Origin: Enterobacteriaceae bacterium RIT691
Lineage (GTDB): Bacteria; Pseudomonadota; Gammaproteobacteria; Enterobacterales; Enterobacteriaceae
Direction of reading: 5' to 3'
Assembly (NCBI GenBank): GCA_009668205.1
Contig: WJYM01000001.1
Location: 124,001 to 188,000 of the forward strand
DNA: 64,000 nt
Under the pieces are notes generated by a model that was given only the letters and a program-made list of their open reading frames with translations, was not told the origin of the DNA and did no database searches. Of this stretch, positions 58,080 to 64,000 are shown piece by piece. Positions within the stretch are counted from its first letter, which is position 1. The number at the start of each line of letters is the position of its first letter. A program made the translations under genes and the position numbers.

Positions 58080-58373
58080 TTAATGCGCGGTAACCACGGT
58101 TGCCGCAACAGGGTGATCAGACCCTGCAATCACCGCGCCACGCGCGATCGGATGGTGGCCGGAACCGGTCGCCGCGGTCATCGCGACAGGGTGATCGGAA
58201 GAAGCAATCACCGCACCACGTTCTACAGGGTGCGCACCATTACCGCTGGTCGCCGCCGTCATTGCAACAGGGTGGTCAGAGGAAGCAATCACCGCACCAC
58301 GGACAATCGGGCTGTTTGCAAAGGCAGGTGCTGCCATGGTGATTAATGCCAAAGTCATAATAATTTTTTTCAT
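58080..58373 (-). CDS. secreted protein of three tandem 26-residue repeats
   Basis: A 97-residue protein. Residues 1-19 (MKKIIMTLALITMAAPAFA) are a Sec signal peptide cleaved after AFA. The mature part is three near-identical units of the type RGAVIASSDHPVAMTAAT, joined by SGNGAHPVE or GSGHHPIA linkers, with period about 26 residues. Each unit contains DHPVA, and the linkers carry further His-Pro pairs, so the chain is His-rich and could bind metal. The DNA is repetitive with the same period (about 78 bp). No known family is recognised. It is a single-gene unit. Confidence 0.75.
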   Translation of the reverse strand: MKKIIMTLALITMAAPAFANSPIVRGAVIASSDHPVAMTAATSGNGAHPVERGAVIASSDHPVAMTAATGSGHHPIARGAVIAGSDHPVAATVVTAH

Positions 58374-58776
58374 CTTCTACTCTCTATATTGCCAGCCTGA
58401 TATTCGCAGTGTGGATGGCCTCATTGCGCTAAGCCAACGTCGAATCAATCATCTGGCGAGCACAACCTGTGCCAATCGCCAAACGCCTGCGAAATTAATA
58501 AACTAATACAATCAATGTGAGTAGCATATATTGGTTTTATTTTGGATATTGCCAAAACGGAGAGGCGTTGTGCTTTTCAATAATATCTGCTCAATCGGAA
58601 CAGTCTCAATCCCGTATTATCCACTGCATTATTACGTGTACAATTAAATAATGACCCACAGGTAATAATAGTGCATCAACATAGCTGTAAAATCATCGCC
58701 GGTATTTCCAGCACATGCCAACTCGCCCACTAACCGGTACGATCGTTTGCTGGCACCGCATGACGGAATACCAAAT
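58374..58776. other. gap between the repeat-protein gene and the cold-shock-domain gene
   Basis: AT-rich DNA with the leftward promoter of the tandem-repeat gene. No frame with a ribosome site or recognisable product is seen. Confidence 0.5.
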
Positions 58777-58806
58777 AAAAACGCCCCGGTTAGTGGCCGG
58801 GGCGTT
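58777..58806 (-). terminator. terminator of the cold-shock-domain gene
   Basis: AACGCCCCGG/CCGGGGCGTT (58780-58789 and 58797-58806) followed leftward by TTT forms a strong hairpin 20 bp past the stop. Confidence 0.85.
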
Positions 58807-58825
58807 CTGTCATCGGGAACGGTGC

Positions 58826-59314
58826 TTATCTGACTTTTTTCAGAGCCTTCACCGTCTCTTCGACGTCAATTTCATCTTCGGAGAAGATCAGGGTTTTCCC
58901 CTGGAAGGTGGTGACGGCCAGTTTTTTCACCGATCGCATTTCACCCTCTTTTTTGCTCTCTTTCGGGCGAATGCTGCTCATCAGCATCCCGACAGACAGC
59001 ACCGCGTTTTCTTTGTCGATGGTGGTATCAACAGGTTCTTCTTCACTGAACACCACGTACGACTTAATCGCGGTAATTTTCAGACGCTCACCGGCAATGT
59101 AAATGTACTTACTTTCCGGGGCGACCTTCACCGCGTAGGCTGACAGACCTTTATTGTTGGTGGTCGGTTCAAACGTCACCGCCGCGTCTTTTTTAATCAG
59201 GTCTGGATTGGAAACCTTAATCACATGAAAATAGCGGTTGTCGCCGTTTTCATCTTTGATAAAGCCAAAACCCTTATCTTCAAACCAGGTTGTGATTGTT
59301 CCTTGCATTGCCAT
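58826..59314 (-). CDS. cold-shock-domain protein with a C-terminal extension
   Basis: A 162-residue protein. Residues 1 to about 70 are a cold-shock domain, with RNP1 KGFGFI and an RNP2-like YFHV (GTITTWFEDKGFGFIKDENGDNRYFHVIKV). The C-terminal 90 residues (from about YIYIAGERLKITAIKSYVVF) form a second predicted beta-rich region with no recognised name. The start is 59314; an ATG two codons on (59308) is equally good. It lies in front of xthA on the opposite strand. The role is probably single-stranded nucleic-acid binding. Confidence 0.82.
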   Translation of the reverse strand: MAMQGTITTWFEDKGFGFIKDENGDNRYFHVIKVSNPDLIKKDAAVTFEPTTNNKGLSAYAVKVAPESKYIYIAGERLKITAIKSYVVFSEEEPVDTTIDKENAVLSVGMLMSSIRPKESKKEGEMRSVKKLAVTTFQGKTLIFSEDEIDVEETVKALKKVR

Positions 59315-59479
59315 TTCCGCCTAATTAACCCTTCATCGCTAAATTTTCGCAGCGCGCAGTGTAATGCACGTTGCCCGCTCAGGCCATGCCTTTAGGTTAA
59401 GTATGGTCAGAAAGAGGGTCAGTTGCCGTAAATTCTGCTAACATCCCTGCATCATTCACCCTGCACAGTGACAGTGACC

Positions 59480-60286
59480 ATGAAATTTGTCTCTTTTAAT
59501 ATCAACGGCCTGCGCGCCCGTCCTCATCAACTGGAAGCCATCGTCGAAAAGCATCAGCCGGACGTCATTGGCCTGCAGGAAACCAAAGTGCATGACGACA
59601 TGTTCCCACTGGAAGACGTCGCTAAACTTGGCTACAACGTGTTTTATCATGGCCAGAAAGGCCACTACGGCGTTGCGCTGTTGACCAAAGAGACACCGGT
59701 GTCCGTTCGTCGCGGTTTCCCGGGCGATGACGAAGAGGCTCAGCGCCGGATTATCATGGCTGAGGTCCCTTCCCCGTTCGGCAATGTCACCGTCATTAAC
59801 GGCTACTTCCCGCAGGGCGAAAGCCGCGACCACCCGCTGAAATTCCCGGCAAAAATGAAGTTCTACCAGGATTTGCAGGATTTCCTGACCGGCGAACTGA
59901 AGAAAGAAAATCCGGTACTGATCATGGGCGATATGAACATCAGCCCAACGGATCTCGATATCGGCATTGGCGAAGACAGCCGCAAGCGCTGGCTGCGCAC
60001 CGGTAAATGTTCCTTCCTGCCGGAAGAACGTGAATGGATGGAGCGCCTGATGGGCTGGGGTCTGGTAGATACCTTCCGCCATGCGAACCCGGAAACGCAG
60101 GATCGCTTCTCGTGGTTTGACTACCGTTCCAAGGGGTTTGACGACAACCGCGGCCTGCGCATTGACCTGCTGCTGGCAAGCCAGGGGCTGGCGCCACACT
60201 GCATCGAAACCGGTATCGATTACGAGATCCGCAGTATGGAAAAACCGTCTGACCACGCGCCGGTATGGGCGACGTTTAAGGGCTAA
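59480..60286 (+). CDS. xthA: exodeoxyribonuclease III
   Basis: A 268-residue Mg-dependent enzyme with AP-endonuclease, 3'-phosphatase and 3'-exonuclease activity in base-excision repair. It is almost identical to E. coli XthA. Glu34 in GLQETK, Asp151/Asn153 in [10 protein letters not shown] and the SDHAPVW segment with Asp258/His259 form the active site. ATG 59480 matches the E. coli N-terminus [10 protein letters not shown]. In E. coli xthA is next to astC; here about 23 kb intervenes. Confidence 0.97.
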   Translation: MKFVSFNINGLRARPHQLEAIVEKHQPDVIGLQETKVHDDMFPLEDVAKLGYNVFYHGQKGHYGVALLTKETPVSVRRGFPGDDEEAQRRIIMAEVPSPFGNVTVINGYFPQGESRDHPLKFPAKMKFYQDLQDFLTGELKKENPVLIMGDMNISPTDLDIGIGEDSRKRWLRTGKCSFLPEEREWMERLMGWGLVDTFRHANPETQDRFSWFDYRSKGFDDNRGLRIDLLLASQGLAPHCIETGIDYEIRSMEKPSDHAPVWATFKG

Positions 60287-60302
60287 CGGATACGCCGGGA
60301 AA

Positions 60303-60977
60303 TTGAACACTCGAAAACGCCTGCTGCTGGCTCTGCTGGCAGCGTTGATGATCGCGGGTATGGTTGTTCTGCCGCGTGAATGGCTCTCTCTGACGTTTCT
60401 GCAGCAATCGCATGAAAGCGCCGTGGCGTGGTATCAAGCACACCCGTTGCTGACAAGCGTAGGCTACTTTCTGGTCTATGTGCTGGTGACGGCGCTTTCG
60501 ATTCCCGGTGCTACGCTCATCACCTTATTGGGGGCCGCTGTGCTGCCCTTCTGGCTGGCGGTAGTGCTGGTGTCGTTTGCATCCACCAGCGGGGCGCTGT
60601 TGGCCATGCTGTTCAGTCGCTATCTGCTGGCGGAGTGGGTCAGTCAGCGTTTTGCCGTGCAAATGGCGAAAGTCAATGCAGGGATCGCCCGGGAAGGGGC
60701 GTTTTATTTATTCGCCCTGCGGCTGATGCCGCTGTTTCCCTTTTTTGTCGTCAACTTGCTCGCGGGATTAACGCGCATCAGCATCACGCGTTACTGGTGG
60801 GTTAGCCAGCTCGGCATGCTGCCCGCCACGCTAATTTATCTTAATGCGGGGCGTCAGTTGAGCCAGCTACAAACGCTTGCAGATATTCTTTCCGGGCCTA
60901 TGCTGTTGGCTTTCGCCCTGCTGGGCCTGCTGCCGCTGGTGACACGCAGGCTGCTTGGCCGTTTTCTTCACCCTTAA
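60303..60977 (+). CDS. TVP38/DedA-family membrane protein (YdjX-like)
   Basis: A 224-residue polytopic protein of the VTT/TVP38 family. The core is GATLITLLGAAVLPFWLAVVLVSFASTSGALLAMLFSRYLLAEWV, and ALRLMPLFPFFVVNLLAGLTRI carries the family Arg/Pro signature. TTG 60303 fits best (MNTRKRLLL with a GGGA site); ATG 60348 is the next choice. It occupies the E. coli ydjX position after xthA, but identity to YdjX or YdjZ was not decided. It is 10 bp ahead of ynjB and so is likely in the same transcript. Confidence 0.82.
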   Translation: MNTRKRLLLALLAALMIAGMVVLPREWLSLTFLQQSHESAVAWYQAHPLLTSVGYFLVYVLVTALSIPGATLITLLGAAVLPFWLAVVLVSFASTSGALLAMLFSRYLLAEWVSQRFAVQMAKVNAGIAREGAFYLFALRLMPLFPFFVVNLLAGLTRISITRYWWVSQLGMLPATLIYLNAGRQLSQLQTLADILSGPMLLAFALLGLLPLVTRRLLGRFLHP

Positions 60978-60987
60978 AGGAATACGT

Positions 60988-62151
60988 ATGCGCCGTGTGC
61001 GTTATGGCATTTTTTTGGCAAGTCTCTGCGTCAGCACCTCGCTGTTGGCGCAATCCCCGACATGGCAACACACTGAAGCGCAGGCGCGCGGCCAGACGGT
61101 CTGGTTCAACGCCTGGGGCGGGGATCAGGCCGTCAATCAGTATCTCGACTGGGTGAGCGGCGAAGTGAAGCGCGACTATGGCATCACCCTGAAAGTGGTG
61201 CATATTGCCGATGCCGCCGATGCGGTGAAGCGGATTCAGACCGAAGCGAAAGCAGGCCGCACTCAGAACGGCTCCATTGATTTACTGTGGGTGAACGGTG
61301 AAAACTTCCGCACGCTGAAGCAGGCGAATTTGCTGAAAACGGGCTGGGCGGAGCAGCTCCCGAACTGGCGTTATGTCGATGAGCGCAAGCCGGTCCGCGA
61401 GGATTTCTCCGTGGCCACCGACGGGGCTGAATCCCCGTGGGGTAGCGCGCAGCTAACGTTTATTGCACGTCACAATGAAACGCCGCAGCCGCCCGTTTCG
61501 GCCCAAGCGCTGCTGGCTTTTACCCAACAGCATCCGGGAACCGTCACCTACCCTCGCCCGCCAGATTTCACCGCAACGGCGTTTCTTGAACAGCTGTTGC
61601 TGACGCTAACCTCTCAACCTGACGCCCTCAGGCAGCCACCGGATGCGAAAACCTTTGCCGCCGTGACGGCGCCCCTGTGGGCATATCTCGACAAACTGCA
61701 TCCGAATTTATGGCGTAAAGGCACCGACTTCCCGGCATCGCCGTCAAAAATGGATGCCATGCTGGCCAACTGCACGCTGAAACTGTCGCTGACGTTTAAC
61801 CCGATGCACGCCACGCAGAAGGTCGCCAGCGGCGAACTGCCGAAAGACAGCTACAGCTTTGGTTTCAGTAACGGCATGCTCGGCAACGTCCATTTCGTGA
61901 CCATCCCCGCCAATGCTCGCTCCCCGCAGGCCGCTCAGGTGGTGGCTAACTTTCTGCTCTCCCCGGACGCACAGCGTCGCAAAGCCGATCCCGCGATATG
62001 GGGCGACCCGACCGTGCTGGACATGAAAAAGCTGCCTGCACCCTGGCCTGCCGTGACCGCACAACCGCTGCCGCCCGTACTGGCAGAACCGCATTCCGCC
62101 TGGGTGAATGCGCTGGAGCAGGAATGGCTGCGTCGTTACGGTACCCACTGA
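60988..62151 (+). CDS. ynjB: ABC transporter substrate-binding protein YnjB
   Basis: A 387-residue periplasmic protein with a signal peptide of about 22 residues (MRRVRYGIFLASLCVSTSLLAQ). It is closely similar to E. coli YnjB (QTVWFNAWGGDQAVNQYLDWVSGEVK, LLWVNGENFRTLKQANLL, VTYPRPPDFTATAFLEQLL). It is the substrate-binding part of YnjBCD, a spermidine/thiamine-class importer of unknown substrate. The end overlaps ynjC by 28 bp. ydjY, ydjZ and ynjA of E. coli are absent ahead of it. Confidence 0.94.
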   Translation: MRRVRYGIFLASLCVSTSLLAQSPTWQHTEAQARGQTVWFNAWGGDQAVNQYLDWVSGEVKRDYGITLKVVHIADAADAVKRIQTEAKAGRTQNGSIDLLWVNGENFRTLKQANLLKTGWAEQLPNWRYVDERKPVREDFSVATDGAESPWGSAQLTFIARHNETPQPPVSAQALLAFTQQHPGTVTYPRPPDFTATAFLEQLLLTLTSQPDALRQPPDAKTFAAVTAPLWAYLDKLHPNLWRKGTDFPASPSKMDAMLANCTLKLSLTFNPMHATQKVASGELPKDSYSFGFSNGMLGNVHFVTIPANARSPQAAQVVANFLLSPDAQRRKADPAIWGDPTVLDMKKLPAPWPAVTAQPLPPVLAEPHSAWVNALEQEWLRRYGTH

Positions 62152-63659
62152 TTGCCCTGCTGTGGGCCGCGATGGGCATCATTTATCTGCCCTTGCTGCC
62201 CGCCACGGCACAGCTGCTGAGTCCGGCGTTTTCCGCTTCCCAATGGCGGGCGCTGGTTGAACATCCTGAGCTTCCCCAGGCGCTGCTCGCCACGCTGGTC
62301 TCCACGTCCATCGCCGTCGTGGGCGCGTTGACGATTGCCCTCTGTGTGGTCGCCGCACTCTGGCCTTCCAAACGCTGGCAACAGCTGGCGACACAATTGC
62401 CCTTGATGCTGGCCATTCCACACGTCGCTTTTGCCACCGCTGCCCTGCTGCTGTTTGCCGAAGGCGGCTGGCTGTTTGGCCTGTTTCCGTCGTTAACGCC
62501 CCCGGTCGATCGCTACGGTATCGGCCTTGGCCTGACGCTGGCCGTGAAAGAGAGCGTCTTCCTGCTGTGGGCCATGTACGCCCTGCTTGGGCAAAAAAGG
62601 CTGGCACAACAGGCGCTGGTGCTGCGCAGCCAGGGCTATGGACGCTGGCAGTGTCTGGCGTGGCTGATCGTGCCGCAGCTTATGCCCCAACTGCGAATAA
62701 TCCTGCTGGCAACAGCCGCCTGGACGCTGTCTGCGGTGGACGTGGCGATCATTCTCGGCCCGGGTAATCCGCCTACGCTGGCGGTGCTGGCCTGGCAGTG
62801 GCTCTTTCAGGGCGATGACGTCCAGCAGGCACAGGGGTCACTCGTCTGCATACTGTTAGTGATAATTCTGGCCGTGATGGCGCTGTTCTTTACGCTGGCC
62901 TGGCGGTATTTTCGAAAAGCGATCCCGGATTTTCAGGGCTTGCGTCGCCCTTCCCCTTTTGCCCTGCCCGGCATCACGTTTAGCCTGCTACTGCCTTTTT
63001 CAGGTTTGCTTTGCGCCCTTACCCTCGCGTGGGTGTCGAACCTGGCGTTCGCTTCGTTGGAAAGTCTGACCAACAGCCTGTGGCTGGCACTGCTGTCGGC
63101 CCTGATAAGCGGCGGGCTGTGCCTGCTGTGGCTGGAATTCGGTGCGAAACGTTTTACTTTCTGGGTCTGGCTGCCGTTGCTGTTGCCCGCCCTGCCGCTT
63201 GTCGCCGGGCAATATCAGTTGGCGTTGCTCACCGTCCAGGACGGCGAATGGCTAACGGTGCTGTGGGGCCATCTGCTGTGGGTGGTACCGTGGATGCTGT
63301 TCCTGCTTCAGCCCGCCTGGCAGCGTATTGACCCCCGGCTGGTGCTGGTCGCCCGGACGCTGGGCTGGAGCCGCTGGCGCTGCTTCTGGCAGGTAAAATG
63401 TTTATTGCTTATTCGCCCCGTGCTTAGCGCGCTGGCCGTGGGCTTTTCCGTGAGCATCGCGCAATACCTGCCGACGGTGTGGCTGGGCGGCGGGCGAATC
63501 ACCACGCTGACCACCGACGCTGTGGCCCTCAGCAGCGGCGGCAATAACGCGCTGCTGGCTTCACAAGCCCTGTGGCAACTGCTGTTGCCGGGTCTTTTCT
63601 TCCTGCTGATTGCGCTTGCGCTGCGTGCTATCAGCCACTCTCGACAAGGATTGCGCTGA
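62124..63659 (+). CDS. ynjC: ABC transporter permease YnjC
   Basis: A 511-residue permease of the fused type, with two homologous halves of about six TM helices each. Each half has an EAA-like loop: near ALVLRSQGYGRWQCLAWLIVP and VLVARTLGWSRWRCFWQVKCL. The length equals that of E. coli YnjC. ATG 62124 lies inside the end of ynjB with a GGAG site. The stop overlaps the ynjD start. Confidence 0.92.
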   Translation: MAASLRYPLIALLWAAMGIIYLPLLPATAQLLSPAFSASQWRALVEHPELPQALLATLVSTSIAVVGALTIALCVVAALWPSKRWQQLATQLPLMLAIPHVAFATAALLLFAEGGWLFGLFPSLTPPVDRYGIGLGLTLAVKESVFLLWAMYALLGQKRLAQQALVLRSQGYGRWQCLAWLIVPQLMPQLRIILLATAAWTLSAVDVAIILGPGNPPTLAVLAWQWLFQGDDVQQAQGSLVCILLVIILAVMALFFTLAWRYFRKAIPDFQGLRRPSPFALPGITFSLLLPFSGLLCALTLAWVSNLAFASLESLTNSLWLALLSALISGGLCLLWLEFGAKRFTFWVWLPLLLPALPLVAGQYQLALLTVQDGEWLTVLWGHLLWVVPWMLFLLQPAWQRIDPRLVLVARTLGWSRWRCFWQVKCLLLIRPVLSALAVGFSVSIAQYLPTVWLGGGRITTLTTDAVALSSGGNNALLASQALWQLLLPGLFFLLIALALRAISHSRQGLR

Positions 63660-64000
63660 TGCTGCACGTTCGTGCCTTAACGCTGGAGCCGCTGCTCAAC
63701 AACGTCAATTTTCAGGTAGAAAACGGGCACATCCTGACGCTAATGGGGGATTCCGGCAGCGGAAAATCCACCCTGTTTGCCTGGATGGTGGGCGCGCTGC
63801 CCGAGACGTTCCGTGCCACAGGGGAACTCTGGCTGAATGACAGACGCATCGACAGGCTGCCCACGGAAGAACGGCAGACGGGGCTGCTTTTTCAGGATGC
63901 CTTACTGTTTGACCCTTTCAGCGTGGGCCAGAACCTGCTGCTGGCGCTCCCCGCGTCGGTTGACCGGCGCGCCCGGCGAGAAAAGGTTGAACAGGCGCTG
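63659..64000 (+). CDS. ynjD: ABC transporter ATP-binding protein YnjD (5' part)
   Basis: 114 codons are visible; the gene runs off the window. The Walker A motif GDSGSGKST lies near residue 30, and the Q-loop (GLLFQDALLF) follows. The start overlaps the ynjC stop by one base (TGATG). It is the ATPase of YnjBCD. Confidence 0.93.
   Translation, partial: MLHVRALTLEPLLNNVNFQVENGHILTLMGDSGSGKSTLFAWMVGALPETFRATGELWLNDRRIDRLPTEERQTGLLFQDALLFDPFSVGQNLLLALPASVDRRARREKVEQAL

Noticed and set aside
58080-58373. A CRISPR array
   Set aside because: The short-period repetition here is coding, with a period of about 78 bp that follows codons and encodes a protein with a signal peptide; no unique spacers are present.
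59456-60310. A 284-codon open frame opposite xthA
   Set aside because: It is a shadow of the near-invariant xthA gene.

Overview
The window is chromosomal DNA of an enterobacterium. The trp, chb, ast, xthA and ynj genes are close in sequence and order to those of Escherichia coli, but the arrangement and accessory genes differ. GC content, local order and the repeats fit the Enterobacter/Lelliottia/Leclercia group; I cannot name the species from this window alone.

Layout. 1-2.5 kb: the tail of an unknown gene coupled to a metal P1B-type ATPase, then a cupin gene. 2.7-9.56 kb: the complete trpLEDCBA operon, with an operator identical to the E. coli one and a leader peptide holding only one Trp codon. 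9.5-11.9 kb: a divergent MarR regulator/quinone-oxidoreductase pair, a RyhB-family small RNA gene with its own Fur box, and a lipoprotein. 12.4-14.2 kb: yciC-yciB-yciA. The order then jumps, relative to E. coli, to the block yniB-hxpB-ydjM-tcyP-cedA-chb-osmE-nadE (14.2-25.3 kb). 25.3-28.5 kb: csiR (glaR), csiD (glaH) and lhgO for glutarate/2-hydroxyglutarate catabolism, occupying the place where E. coli has cho. 28.5-36.2 kb: ves, spy and the astCADBE arginine succinyltransferase operon behind a sigma-54 promoter.

36.6-59.4 kb: in E. coli astC and xthA are neighbours; here about 23 kb of accessory DNA separates them. It holds a mercuric-reductase-like flavoprotein, an AT-rich two-TM protein, a P4 Ash-like remnant, a DUF2235 hydrolase paired with a holin/lytic-transglycosylase fusion, a lipoprotein, a glycine-rich membrane protein with a 24-residue partner, a 1270-residue autotransporter, a membrane protein/two-component system/microprotein cluster, yajD, a GNAT enzyme, an APC permease, a YtcJ-type amidohydrolase, a secreted protein of three tandem repeats and a cold-shock-domain protein. 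A perfect 18-bp direct repeat (37990-38007 and 43112-43129) brackets about 5.1 kb of this region and looks like a pair of attachment-site or recombination scars.

59.5-64 kb: xthA, a DedA/TVP38 membrane protein and the ynjBCD ABC transporter, the last gene cut by the window edge; ydjY, ydjZ and ynjA of E. coli are absent here.

Regulation visible in the sequence ties many genes together: TrpR operator and attenuator, a Fur-controlled RyhB homologue, a LexA box at ydjM, a ChiX small-RNA pairing site between chbB and chbC, a GlaR-type double element at csiD, a sigma-54 promoter at astC, and an 11-bp-period direct repeat of the QseB/PmrA kind upstream of the two-component cluster. The best candidates for something undescribed are the RyhB paralogue, the two-component cluster with an MgrB-like microprotein, and the hydrolase plus holin-transglycosylase cassette inside the repeat-bounded island.
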